Source: Nocardioidaceae bacterium UBA4001 (lineage in GTDB: Bacteria > Actinomycetota > Actinomycetes > Propionibacteriales > Nocardioidaceae). Taken from it: a stretch of DNA of 64,000 nucleotides. The notes under the pieces are model-generated. The model was not told the DNA's origin. It ran no database searches and saw only the letters and a program-made list of their open reading frames with translations. The stretch covers positions 1 to 64,000 of the forward strand of contig DGBP01000008.1 in NCBI GenBank assembly GCA_002384855.1, written 5' to 3'. The position numbers and the translations under genes are program-made. This document shows positions 7,724-16,832 of the stretch, piece after piece (position 1 is the first letter of the stretch; the number at the start of each line of letters is the position of its first letter).

Positions 7724-10516
7724 TCACGAGGATTTCTTCGCTGCAGCCTTCTTGGCGGTCGCCTTCTTCGCCGCGGTCTTCTTCGCGGCCGTCTTCTTGG
7801 TGGTCTTCTTGGCGGTCTTCTTGGCTCCGCGCTTCTTCGGGGCCGGGCCCTTCGCGCGCTTCTCGGCGAGCAGCTCCGCGGCCCGCTCGAGGCTGATCGT
7901 CGCCTCGTCGTCGGCCTGCCGGAGGGTGGCGTTGTACTCGCCGTCGGTGACGTAGGGGCCGAAGCGGCCGCTCTTGACGGTGATCTTGTTGCCGGTCGCG
8001 GGGTCGTCACCGATCTCGCGGCCCGGGTTGGCCGCAGCACGGCCGCGGGCCTTGGGCTGCTTGTAGACCTCGAGGGCCTCCTCGAGGGTGATCGTCAGCA
8101 GCTTCTCCTCCGAGTCGATCGACCGGGAGTCGGTCCCCTTCTTCAGGTAGGGCCCGTAGCGGCCGTTCTGCGCGGTGATCTCCTCGCCGGACGCCGGGTC
8201 GGCGCCGACCACCCGCGGCAGGGTGAGCAGACGCAGTGCGTCCTCGAGCGTGATCGTGTCCAGCGTCATGGTCTTGAACAGCGACGACGTGCGCGGCTTG
8301 GCGCTCTTCGGGGCGTCCTCGGGCAGCACCTCGGTGACGTAGGGCCCGTAGCGGCCGTTCTTCGCCACGACCAGGTGACCCGTCTCGGGGTCGGTGCCGA
8401 GCTCGTTCTCCGCGCCGGCGGGGTTCTCCAGCAGCTCCCTGGCCATCTCGAGCGTCAGCTCGTCGGGCGGCAGGTCCTCGGGCACGTTGGCGCGCTTGCC
8501 GTCGGGGGTCTCGACGTAGGGCCCGTAGCGACCGACGCGCAGGTCGATGCCGTCGCCGATCGGGAAGGTGGCCAGGCCTCGGGCGTCGATCTCGCCGAGC
8601 TCGGAGACCAGCTTCTGGAGCCCCTCGACGTCGCCCTGGCCGAAGTAGAAGTGCGCAAGCTCGGTGTTGCGGTCGCGCCGCCCCGCGGCGATCTCGTCGA
8701 GGATGTCCTCCATGCCGGCGGTGAACTCGTAGGACACCAGCCTGGTGAAGTGCTCCTCCAGCAGGCGGATCACCGAGAACGCCAACCACGCCGGCACGAG
8801 CGCGGTGCCCTTCTTGTAGACGTAGCCGCGGTTGAGGATCGTGCCGATGATCGAGGCGTACGTCGACGGCCGGCCGATCTCGCGCTCCTCGAGCTCACGG
8901 ATCAGCGTCGCCTCGGTGTAGCGGGCCGGCGGCTTGGTCTCGTGGCCGGCCGCCTTGAGCGCAGCCGCCGTGACCACGTCGCCCTCGGCCACCGCGGGCA
9001 GCCGGGTCTCCCGGTCGTCGGGGGCGCTGGACTCGGGGTCGCCCGTGTCGTCCCGGCCCTCGACGTAGGCCTTCAGGAAGCCGTGGAAGGTGATCACGCG
9101 GCCCGAGGCGGCGAAGACGACGTCCTCACCGGTCGAGGCGGTGCCGCCGAGGCGCACCGACACCGACCGCCCTTCGGCGTCCTTCATCTGCGACGCGACG
9201 GTGCGCATCCAGATCAGCTCGTAGAGCCGGAACTCGTCGCCTGACAGGCCGGTCTGGGCCGGGGTGCGGAAAAGCTCGCCGGCGGGCCGGATCGCCTCGT
9301 GCGCCTCCTGGGCGTTCTTCACCTTGGACTGGAACACCCGCGGCTTGTCGGGGAGGTACTCCGACCCGTACAGCTCGCGCACCTGCTCCCGGGCCGCGGC
9401 GATCGCGGTGCCCGACAGCGTGATCGAGTCGGTCCTCATGTAGGTGATGAAGCCGTTCTCGTACAACCTCTGCGCGATCGACATCGTCCGCGAGGCGCCG
9501 TACCCGAGCTTGCGGGATGCCTCCTGCTGCAGCGTGGTGGTGCGGAACGGGGCGTACGGCGATCGGCGGTACGGCTTGGACTCCACCGACCGGACTGCGA
9601 AGTCGGTGTCGTGCAGGCCGGCGACGAGCGTCTCGGCCCTCTGCCGGTCGAGGTGTACGACGCCTCCGCCGGTCGAGCCCCCTCCGCCGGTCGAGCCCCC
9701 TCCGCCGGTCGAGCCCCCTCCGCCGGTCGAGCTTGTCGAGACCTTCAGCCGGCCCTCGGAGGTGAAGTCGCTCCCTCGGGCCACGCGGGCGCCGTCGACG
9801 GAGTGCAGCTTCGCGGGGAACATCCGCTCGTCGTGCTTGGCGCCGGCGTCGAAGCGCCCCTCGATGTCCCAGTACGACGCGATGCGGAACGCCATGCGCT
9901 CCCGCTCCCGGGCCACGACCAGCCGGGTCGCGACCGACTGGACCCGCCCTGCGGAGAGGCCCGACATGACCTTCTTCCACAGCACCGGGGAGACCTCGTA
10001 GCCGTAGAGCCGGTCGAGGATGCGGCGCGCCTCCTGTGCCTCGACGAGGTCCTCGTCGATGTCACGGGGGTTCTCCACCGCGGCGTTGATCGCATGTGGG
10101 GTGATCTCGTGGAAGACCATCCGCTTCACGGGGATCTTCGGCTTCAGCTCGTCGTACAGGTGCCAGGCGATCGCCTCGCCCTCGCGGTCCTCATCGGTGG
10201 CGAGGTAGAGCTCGGAGGCATCCTTCATCAGCTTCTTGAGCTTGGTGATGTGGGACTTCTTGTCCGAGGAGACGACGTAGTAGGGCTTGAAGTCGTTGTC
10301 GACGTCCACCCCGAGTCGCGCCCAGGGCTGGCCCTTGATGGCGGCCGGGATGTCCGAGGCGCTCTGTGGGAGGTCACGGATGTGGCCGATCGACGACTCC
10401 ACGACGTAGCCGCGGCCCAGGTAACCGGCGATCGTCTTGGCCTTCGCAGGCGACTCGACGATCACCAGCTTGTGACCGGCGTCGGTTTTCGTTGCCACTT
10501 CTCGGTGCTCCTCCAT
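7724..10516 (-). CDS. topA: DNA topoisomerase I
   Basis: 930 residues. The TOPRIM domain begins KLVIVESPAKAKTIAGYLG and carries DREGEAIAWHL; the active Tyr is in FITYMRTDS near residue 360. The C-terminus has repeated GRYGPY-type TopA repeats instead of zinc fingers, then a lysine/alanine tail (KKTAKKTTKKTAAKK) typical of actinobacterial TopA, used for processive DNA binding. Around residues 259-285 a run of GGGGST hexapeptides is inserted in a surface loop (see the repeat entries). Two starts are plausible: the ATG at 10516, or a GTG seven codons on that is preceded by GGAGGA at ten bases. The gene heads a minus-strand run ahead of the tmk fusion and holB. Confidence 0.97.
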   Translation of the reverse strand: MEEHREVATKTDAGHKLVIVESPAKAKTIAGYLGRGYVVESSIGHIRDLPQSASDIPAAIKGQPWARLGVDVDNDFKPYYVVSSDKKSHITKLKKLMKDASELYLATDEDREGEAIAWHLYDELKPKIPVKRMVFHEITPHAINAAVENPRDIDEDLVEAQEARRILDRLYGYEVSPVLWKKVMSGLSAGRVQSVATRLVVARERERMAFRIASYWDIEGRFDAGAKHDERMFPAKLHSVDGARVARGSDFTSEGRLKVSTSSTGGGGSTGGGGSTGGGGSTGGGVVHLDRQRAETLVAGLHDTDFAVRSVESKPYRRSPYAPFRTTTLQQEASRKLGYGASRTMSIAQRLYENGFITYMRTDSITLSGTAIAAAREQVRELYGSEYLPDKPRVFQSKVKNAQEAHEAIRPAGELFRTPAQTGLSGDEFRLYELIWMRTVASQMKDAEGRSVSVRLGGTASTGEDVVFAASGRVITFHGFLKAYVEGRDDTGDPESSAPDDRETRLPAVAEGDVVTAAALKAAGHETKPPARYTEATLIRELEEREIGRPSTYASIIGTILNRGYVYKKGTALVPAWLAFSVIRLLEEHFTRLVSYEFTAGMEDILDEIAAGRRDRNTELAHFYFGQGDVEGLQKLVSELGEIDARGLATFPIGDGIDLRVGRYGPYVETPDGKRANVPEDLPPDELTLEMARELLENPAGAENELGTDPETGHLVVAKNGRYGPYVTEVLPEDAPKSAKPRTSSLFKTMTLDTITLEDALRLLTLPRVVGADPASGEEITAQNGRYGPYLKKGTDSRSIDSEEKLLTITLEEALEVYKQPKARGRAAANPGREIGDDPATGNKITVKSGRFGPYVTDGEYNATLRQADDEATISLERAAELLAEKRAKGPAPKKRGAKKTAKKTTKKTAAKKTAAKKATAKKAAAKKSS
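9664..9731. repeat. 18-bp tandem repeat inside topA (about 3.8 copies)
   Basis: The unit CTCCGCCGGTCGAGCCCC occurs perfectly at 9664-9681, 9682-9699 and 9700-9717, then as a 14-base partial copy that runs into the dispersed palindrome. Because the unit is a multiple of three it stays in frame and encodes GGGGST repeats in TopA. The unit itself contains the left half (CCGGTCGAG) of the neighbouring palindrome, so it looks like local amplification of that element. Confidence 0.95.
9724..9742. repeat. Dispersed palindromic element, copy inside topA
   Basis: The plus strand reads CGGTCGAGCTTGTCGAGAC, with inverted TCGA arms around GCTTG. A near-identical copy in the opposite orientation ends the CoA-transferase gene at 47694-47712 (one base different). 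Such TCGAGCTTGTCGA elements are, to my knowledge, abundant in Nocardioides-type genomes. Confidence 0.8.
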
Positions 10517-10604
10517 CAGTGCTCCACGCCTCGTTCCGGGCGGGGCTCGCACGCCACGGTAACGGTAGCCGCCGTCGGAAAGTGCCGGCCCGTCGGTCGC
10601 CGGG

Positions 10605-12074
10605 TCAGGCCCGTTCGTCCAGGAACCCCTCGACGAGAAGCTCCCGGACCACGGGGAGGTAGGCGGCCTGCACCTCCCCGGCGTCCCACTCGAGCAGCGT
10701 GGACAGTGCTTCGAGGATGGCACCCACCGTCAAGTCCCCGTCACAGGCCCCCACCAGCGCGGCCTCCATCGTGTCGGCCGGCCGGGCCCGCCGGAGGCCC
10801 CGCTGCTGGCGCAGCACGATCCGCTCCGGGTCCTCGACCCCCGGCGCCCCGAACGTCTCCTGGCGTACGTCGGACCGCACGAACAGCCGGGTCGCGAGCA
10901 GCGCAGCGTCGTCGAGGGAGCGCTCGAGGTCCACGCGACGGCCCCACGCGGCGACCTCCCGACCGAGCGGCTGCTCGACCTCGTAGGGCCACTCCTCGAA
11001 GCGCAGCACCGGTTCCCGGTCGGTCCGGCGCAGGTTGAGCCAGCCGAAGCCCACGGCCTCGATGCCCTGCTCCTCGAACCACGTCACCCAGGCGTCGTAC
11101 CGCTCGGCGTAGTCGGGTGCACCGTGCAAGCCGGCGTCCTTGAGCCACAGCTCGACGTACTCCGCGGGGTCGGCGACCTCGCGCTGGACCACCCAGGCGT
11201 CGCAGCCGCCCCCCTCGACCCACTCCCGGAGCCGCTCGTCCCAGGGCCGGTCCCGCTCGATCACCCAGTTCGCGAGCACCTGGGCCCAGCCGCCGGGGCG
11301 CAGGTGCTCCGGCGCCCCCGTGACGACGCGGCGGACGACCTCGTCGCCGGGCAGCCCGGAGTCGCGGTAGACCAGCTGCTCGCCGGTCGCCGGCGAGATC
11401 ACGAACGGTGGGTTGGTGACGATCAGGTCGAACTGCTCCCCCGTCACCGGCTCGTACAGGCTGCCCTCGCGGACGTCGGGCCGACCGCCCGCGCGGGCGT
11501 CGTTCAGCTCGGCGTTCATGCGGGTGATCCACAGGGCGCGCTCGTTGACGTCGGTGGCGACCACCTCGCGGGCGTGGGCCGCGAGATGGAGTGCCTGCAC
11601 GCCGCACCCGGTGCCGAGGTCGAGCGCCCGGTCCACCGACTCACGGACGGTCAGCTGGGCCAGGGACGTGGACGCCGAGCTGATCCCGAGCACGTGGTCG
11701 CCGCCCACGCGCTGACCGCGGCCGTCGAGCCCGGGCGTGAGGTCGCTGAGCACCCACCAGTCGTGCTCGTCGTCGGCGTAGGGACGCACGTCGACGAGGG
11801 CGCGCACCTGCTCGCCCGAGCGCTCCAGGATCCCCGCGGCAACCAGCGGCTCGACCAGGCCGGGAAGGGCCCGGTCGGCCTCGGCGGCCGGGACGGCTGC
11901 CTGCAGCAGCCACAGGCGCGTGAGCGCGGACAGCGGCGACCCGTCGCCGGTACGGCGCAGGCCCGGGGTCGTCTCGTTGCGGGACAGGGCGGCGTGGGCC
12001 GTCGGGCCGAGAAGGCCGGCCACCCCGTCATAGGTGTAGCCGGCCTTCGCGAGCGCGGCACGCAGCCGCGACAA
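10605..12074 (-). CDS. Class I SAM-dependent methyltransferase (HemK/PrmC-like core)
   Basis: 489 residues. The central Rossmann methyltransferase has the SAM-binding motif ALDLGTGCGVQALHLA and the catalytic motif NPPFVISP characteristic of N-methyltransferases acting on planar amides or bases. It is flanked by an N-terminal helical domain and a C-terminal domain specific to this actinobacterial family. The target is unknown; a ribosomal, release-factor or rRNA substrate would fit NPPF enzymes. The apparent start is TTG at 12074, 12 bp after the glycosyltransferase stop, so the two may share a transcript. No strong ribosome site is visible, so the start is uncertain. Confidence 0.8.
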   Translation of the reverse strand: MSRLRAALAKAGYTYDGVAGLLGPTAHAALSRNETTPGLRRTGDGSPLSALTRLWLLQAAVPAAEADRALPGLVEPLVAAGILERSGEQVRALVDVRPYADDEHDWWVLSDLTPGLDGRGQRVGGDHVLGISSASTSLAQLTVRESVDRALDLGTGCGVQALHLAAHAREVVATDVNERALWITRMNAELNDARAGGRPDVREGSLYEPVTGEQFDLIVTNPPFVISPATGEQLVYRDSGLPGDEVVRRVVTGAPEHLRPGGWAQVLANWVIERDRPWDERLREWVEGGGCDAWVVQREVADPAEYVELWLKDAGLHGAPDYAERYDAWVTWFEEQGIEAVGFGWLNLRRTDREPVLRFEEWPYEVEQPLGREVAAWGRRVDLERSLDDAALLATRLFVRSDVRQETFGAPGVEDPERIVLRQQRGLRRARPADTMEAALVGACDGDLTVGAILEALSTLLEWDAGEVQAAYLPVVRELLVEGFLDERA

Positions 12075-12086
12075 GGCGTCCGCGGG

Positions 12087-14138
12087 TCAGCCCTTCCTCG
12101 AGGCCTCGAACGTGCGCTGCCAGGTCTCGGGCGAGACCAGGTCGGGCAGCGCCTGGCGGTACTCCTCCGCCAGGCGCGGCCACTCCTTCGCCAGCTGCGA
12201 GTGCAGCGCGACCGAACGGCGAAGGATGTCCTTGGCCAGCTTCGGGTCGCGCTTGTACCAGGACACCGACGTGCCGTCGGCCGACGAGACCAGCGCGGAG
12301 TCGAACTGCATCAGCTTCCACCACTTCAGGTCGAGGTGGGGGATCAGCGTCTGCGGGTGCTCACGTGACAGGTCGCTCGGAGGCAGCACCTGCTTCACAG
12401 CGCCGCGGGCGACTGTCTTGAGCCGGCCGATCGGGCCCACCGGCGCGGCGGTGTCCCTGCCCTTCCGAGGAGGCTTCTTGCGTCGCGGCACCGGGTAGGC
12501 GTCGAGCTCGAGCTCCGACCGTGAGTCGTCGTACCCCTTCCGCAGCTCCCGGATCTCGCCGAGCCGCTCGAGCACGTCGCGATGCATGCGCTGCGGGCCC
12601 TCGAGGATGTCCTCGATGGCCATCAGCCCGAGCTCGGCGGGGCTGTACTGCATGGACAGCAGGTGGCGCACCTGGGTCTGGAAGCTCTCGAAGACGACGT
12701 TGCCGCCGTGCTCGTAGGGCGAGTGCAGCAGGGCGGCGACCAGCCGGTTGCGGCGGTGGAAGTAGGCCTGCCAGTCGATCGTGTCGTCCTTCTCGTGCCA
12801 CGGCACGTGCCAGACCGCGACGCCGGGCAGCGTGACGGTCGGGTAGCCCGCCTCCTGCGCACGGAGGCCGAACTCCGCGTCGTCCCACTTGATGAACATC
12901 GGCAGGGACAGCCCGATCTCCTTGATCACCTTCGTCGGGATCAAGCACTCCCACCAGCCGTTGTAGTCCACGTCCACCCGTCGGTGCAGCCACTTGGTGG
13001 AGCGCAGGGAGCGGGTCGCGAAGTTCTGGCCGTGCTTGGTGTTCGGGGCCGCGCCCCAGAACCACCGCCACTTGTCGACGGTCTCGCCGTAGGCGTGCAG
13101 CACCGAACGGTCGTAGAGGCTGAACATCTGCCCACCCACGATCATCGGGCTCTTGGCCAGGTCACCGAACGCGAGCGCACGCAAGATGCCCTCGGGCTCG
13201 GTCACCACGTCGTCGTCGAGCAGCAGGACGTAGTCGGCATCACCCTTGGAGACGGTCTCGTCCATGGCGCGGGAGAAGCCGCCCGAGCCGCCGAGGTTGC
13301 CCTGCTCGATGACGCGGAGCTTCGGCCCCAGCTTCGCCGCGGCATCGGCGAAGCGTGGCTCGTCCTTGACCTTCTGGTCGCCCTGGTCGATGACGTAGAT
13401 CTCGTCGAGGACGTCGAGGACGTCGGGCTCCTGACCCAGCGCCACGAGCTGGTCGACGCAGAAGTCGGGGCGGTTGAACGTCGTGATCCCGATCGCCAGC
13501 GTCCCGGACGTGATGCGGTCGGTCTCGAACCCCCAGCTGCCCGAGACGACCACGGCCTCGGCCTCACCGGCCTCGACGTCGTACCAGTACCAGCCGCCGT
13601 CGATGAACGGCTTGAGCGGCAGGTCGAAGGTGAAGGTCTGTGTCTCGGGGCTGTCGAAGGTCACGCCGTCGGCGCGCTGCACGTGTCCCTTCGCGGTCGA
13701 GCGGTAGACGGTCAGCGCGCCCTCGCCCTTGACGGTGACCTGCAACCGCACCGAGGCGAAGTGGGTCCAGCGCCGCCAGTAACCGGCGGGGAACGCGTTG
13801 AAGTAGGTGCCGAAGGTCAGCCGTTGCTCCGGCAGGACCACCGCGCCCTCGTCGGTGACCTTGCCGAAGCCGCTGAGGCTCACCGCCTCGGTCGTCGTCG
13901 ACTTGTCGGCGTTGCTGTAGTTGACCGCGTCGCCCTTGTCCGAGGCGCTCGTGCCGGAGGCGCCGGCGTCGTCCTCGGACTGGCTGGCGCCGAAGCCGGA
14001 GACGCCTCCGACGTACAGCGGCCGGATGTCGATCTCCTGGTCCGGCCGCAGGATCGTGCGGTGCACGACACGGAAGCCCGTGCCGTTCGATGCCTCCGCG
14101 GGTCCCCCGGTGGCGGGCATGGCGACGGTGTCAGTCAA
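12087..14138 (-). CDS. GlfT2-like galactofuranosyltransferase (GT2 family)
   Basis: 683 residues, close to the length of mycobacterial GlfT2. An N-terminal beta-sandwich is followed by a GT-A domain: GITTFNRPDFCVDQL, donor/Mn motif LLLDDDVV near residue 307 and catalytic region FIKWDDAEFGLRA near 417, then a helical C-terminal domain (HWxxP-like AVWHVPWHEKD). It would transfer galactofuranose from UDP-Galf onto a growing cell-wall galactan at the membrane. No UDP-galactopyranose mutase is in the window. Because Nocardioides-type bacteria lack mycolates, the product is probably a wall teichoic or galactan polymer rather than arabinogalactan; that is inference. Confidence 0.85.
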   Translation of the reverse strand: MTDTVAMPATGGPAEASNGTGFRVVHRTILRPDQEIDIRPLYVGGVSGFGASQSEDDAGASGTSASDKGDAVNYSNADKSTTTEAVSLSGFGKVTDEGAVVLPEQRLTFGTYFNAFPAGYWRRWTHFASVRLQVTVKGEGALTVYRSTAKGHVQRADGVTFDSPETQTFTFDLPLKPFIDGGWYWYDVEAGEAEAVVVSGSWGFETDRITSGTLAIGITTFNRPDFCVDQLVALGQEPDVLDVLDEIYVIDQGDQKVKDEPRFADAAAKLGPKLRVIEQGNLGGSGGFSRAMDETVSKGDADYVLLLDDDVVTEPEGILRALAFGDLAKSPMIVGGQMFSLYDRSVLHAYGETVDKWRWFWGAAPNTKHGQNFATRSLRSTKWLHRRVDVDYNGWWECLIPTKVIKEIGLSLPMFIKWDDAEFGLRAQEAGYPTVTLPGVAVWHVPWHEKDDTIDWQAYFHRRNRLVAALLHSPYEHGGNVVFESFQTQVRHLLSMQYSPAELGLMAIEDILEGPQRMHRDVLERLGEIRELRKGYDDSRSELELDAYPVPRRKKPPRKGRDTAAPVGPIGRLKTVARGAVKQVLPPSDLSREHPQTLIPHLDLKWWKLMQFDSALVSSADGTSVSWYKRDPKLAKDILRRSVALHSQLAKEWPRLAEEYRQALPDLVSPETWQRTFEASRKG

Positions 14139-14208
14139 GGCAAAGGTCCTCGTCGGTGGGGTGTGGACAGGCTCCGGGCCACGCTACCAGCGTGACCGCG
14201 CACGCCAC

Positions 14209-14237
14209 GGGCCCGCCGGCGCGACGCCGACGGGCCC
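14209..14237 (-). terminator. Hairpin downstream of hppA
   Basis: GGGCCCG (14209-14215) pairs with CGGGCCC (14231-14237), and an inner CGGC/GCCG stem closes a five-base loop. It lies 22 bp past the hppA stop. No U-tract is evident, as is common in high-GC actinobacteria. Confidence 0.6.
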
Positions 14238-14258
14238 GGGAACGGGGCAGGTGGAGCG

Positions 14259-16637
14259 TCAGACCCGGACCGTCTCCGGGGCCGGCTCGTTGTCGGGGTG
14301 GTCACCGATCGCCACCGACCGCCGCTTCGAGATGAACACGGCACCGGCGATGATCAGCGCCGCCGCGACCGCGATCGCGATGCGCAGGGCGTCGTTCTGG
14401 TCCTCGCCGACCGACATCCCCACCACCGCGGGCGCGATGAGCAGCGAGACCAGGTTCATCACCTTCAGCAGCGGGTTGATGGCCGGACCGGCGGTGTCCT
14501 TGAACGGGTCGCCGACCGTGTCGCCGATGATCGTCGCCTCGTGGGCCGGCGAGCCCTTCCCGCCGTGGTGGCCGTCCTCGACGAGCTTCTTCGAGTTGTC
14601 CCACGCACCTCCCGAGTTGGCGAGGAAGACCGCCATCAGGGTGCCCGTGCCGATGGCCCCGGCGAGGTAGGCGCCCAGCGGCGCCGTACCGAGACCGAAC
14701 CCGACCGCGATGGGCGCCAGGATCGCCAGCAGGCCCGGCGTCGCGAGCTCACGCAGCGAGTCCCTGGTGCAGATGTCCACGACCTTGCCGTACTCGGGTC
14801 GGCCGGTGCCGTCCATGATCCCCGGGATCTCGCGGAACTGCCGCCGCACCTCGAAGACCACGGCCCCCGCCGCCCGGCCGACCGCGTTGATCGCCAGACC
14901 GGAGAAGAGGAAGACCACCGAGGCGCCGATCAGCAGCCCGACCAGGTTGGCCGGGTTGGCGACGTTGAGCACGCCCAGCAGGGCCAGGGCCGAGTCGGCG
15001 TTCTCCGGACGGGTGTCCAGGGCACCCGACTCCTGTGCGGAGGTGCCGACGATGTCGGTGAACGACCCGAACAGCGCGGTCGCGGCGAGCACGGCCGTCG
15101 CGATCGCGATGCCCTTGGTGATCGCCTTGGTGGTGTTGCCGACCGCGTCGAGCTCGGTGAGGATCGCCGCCCCCTCCTCGTCGACGTCGCCCGACATCTC
15201 CGCGATGCCCTGAGCGTTGTCGGAGACGGGGCCGAAGGTGTCCATCGCCACGATCACGCCGACGGTCGTGAGCAGGCCGGTGCCGGCGAGGGCCACCGCG
15301 AACAGCGACACCAAGGTCACGCCGCCGCCGAGCAGGAACGCACCGTAGACCGCCGCGCCGATCACCAGCGCGGTGTAGACAGCCGACTCGAAGCCGACGG
15401 AGAGACCGGAGAGGATCACCGTCGCCGGGCCGGTGAGGGAGGTGCGGCCGACGTCCTGGACCGGGCGGTGCTCGGTGCCGGTGAAGTAGCCGGTCAGCGC
15501 GAGGATCACCGCGGCCAGCGCGATGCCGATCAGGACTGCACCCGTGGCGATCCAGCGCGGGTCGCCGCCGGAGACCGGTGCCTCGCCGAACAGCGCCAGG
15601 TCGAGAAGCCCGCCCGAGCCCTCGACCCGGGTGAGCTTGTCGAAGGAGTCCGGCAGGTAGACGAAGGCGGCGATCGTGCTGAGCACCGCCGAGATGCCCG
15701 CGGATATGTAGAAGGACCGGTTGATCGTGCGCAGACCGCTCTCGCCGGTGCGCGGCCTCGTGAGGTAGACGCCGACGATCGCGGTGACCGCGCCGATCGC
15801 CGGGACGATCAGCGGGAAGACCAGGCCCTCGGCGCCGAAGGCGGCCGTGCCCAGGATCAGCGCGGCGACCAGCATCACGGCGTAGGACTCGAACAGGTCG
15901 GCTGCCATGCCCGCACAGTCACCCACGTTGTCACCGACGTTGTCGGCGATCGTGGCGGCGTTGCGCGGGTCGTCCTCGGGGATGTTCTGCTCGACCTTGC
16001 CGACCAGGTCCGCGCCGACGTCGGCGGCCTTGGTGAAGATGCCGCCGCCGACCCGCATGAACATCGCGAGGAGCGCGGCACCGAAGCCGAAGCCCTCGAG
16101 CACCGCGGGCGCGTCGCCCTTGTAGATCAGCACCACCAGCGACGCACCGATGAGGCCGAGGCCCACGGTGAACATGCCGACGGTCCCACCGGTGCGGAAC
16201 GCCACGCGCATCGCGTCGTCGCGGCCGTGCTCGCGGGCAGCCGACGCGACGCGCACGTTGGCACGCACTGCGAGCCACATCCCGAGATAGCCGATGACGG
16301 CGGAGAACCCTGCGCCGAGAAGGAAGAAGATCGACCGCCCGATCTTGATCGAGTTGTCGTCTGCGGGGAGCACGAAGAGCAGCGCGAACGCCAGCACGAC
16401 GAAGACCGCGAGCGTCCTGAACTGCCGGGTCAGGTAGGCCGAGGCCCCCTCCTGCACCGCGACAGCGATGTTCTTCATGTTCTCCGTGCCGTCATGGGCA
16501 GCAAGGACCTGGCGACGGAACATCAGGGCCATCGCGAGCGCGATGACGCCGATGACCCCGACCACGACTACCAAGGTCTGGTTGCTCCCGGACAAAGACA
16601 CATCCGCGCCGCCTGCGGCGAGGGTGAGTCCGGACAT
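14259..16637 (-). CDS. hppA: Membrane-bound proton-translocating pyrophosphatase
   Basis: 792 residues, about 16 membrane helices. The substrate site is intact: DVGADLVGKVEQNIPEDDPR, then ADNVGDNVGDCAGMAADL, and near the end EATIIGDTVGDPFKDTAGP. In the motif GNTTKAITKG the diagnostic residue after GNTT is Lys, which in this family marks K+-independent H+-pumping enzymes (Ala marks K+-dependent ones). It couples hydrolysis of biosynthetic pyrophosphate to proton export. The gene next to bldG matches the Streptomyces order. About 195 bp separate its start from the RsbW-like gene upstream, room for its own promoter. Confidence 0.97.
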   Translation of the reverse strand: MSGLTLAAGGADVSLSGSNQTLVVVVGVIGVIALAMALMFRRQVLAAHDGTENMKNIAVAVQEGASAYLTRQFRTLAVFVVLAFALLFVLPADDNSIKIGRSIFFLLGAGFSAVIGYLGMWLAVRANVRVASAAREHGRDDAMRVAFRTGGTVGMFTVGLGLIGASLVVLIYKGDAPAVLEGFGFGAALLAMFMRVGGGIFTKAADVGADLVGKVEQNIPEDDPRNAATIADNVGDNVGDCAGMAADLFESYAVMLVAALILGTAAFGAEGLVFPLIVPAIGAVTAIVGVYLTRPRTGESGLRTINRSFYISAGISAVLSTIAAFVYLPDSFDKLTRVEGSGGLLDLALFGEAPVSGGDPRWIATGAVLIGIALAAVILALTGYFTGTEHRPVQDVGRTSLTGPATVILSGLSVGFESAVYTALVIGAAVYGAFLLGGGVTLVSLFAVALAGTGLLTTVGVIVAMDTFGPVSDNAQGIAEMSGDVDEEGAAILTELDAVGNTTKAITKGIAIATAVLAATALFGSFTDIVGTSAQESGALDTRPENADSALALLGVLNVANPANLVGLLIGASVVFLFSGLAINAVGRAAGAVVFEVRRQFREIPGIMDGTGRPEYGKVVDICTRDSLRELATPGLLAILAPIAVGFGLGTAPLGAYLAGAIGTGTLMAVFLANSGGAWDNSKKLVEDGHHGGKGSPAHEATIIGDTVGDPFKDTAGPAINPLLKVMNLVSLLIAPAVVGMSVGEDQNDALRIAIAVAAALIIAGAVFISKRRSVAIGDHPDNEPAPETVRV

Positions 16638-16832
16638 GAGTCCTCCTCCGGTGGGCCGGAAGGGCCCGTCAGTTGAGCCGAAACCCGCGGAGTCCCCCGC
16701 GAGCGGTCAGGCAGGGGTGTGACCTGTCTGACATGAATGTGGCCCGGAGTTTACTGACGGGGAGCCGACACACCGGGAGGACCCCCGTGGCGTATGCCAC
16801 ATTTCTCGCCCATCAGCGTGGGAAAGGGGCGG

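Noticed and set aside
9664..9731. Short repeats in topA considered as a CRISPR-like array or assembly artefact
   Set aside because: Units are contiguous without spacers and multiples of three, in frame with TopA; collapse or expansion of copy number remains possible.
14298..16676. 792-codon plus-strand frame opposite hppA
   Set aside because: Same length as the real gene because both avoid stops, but its translation is charged low-complexity (RDHR-type) with no membrane helices or family motif.
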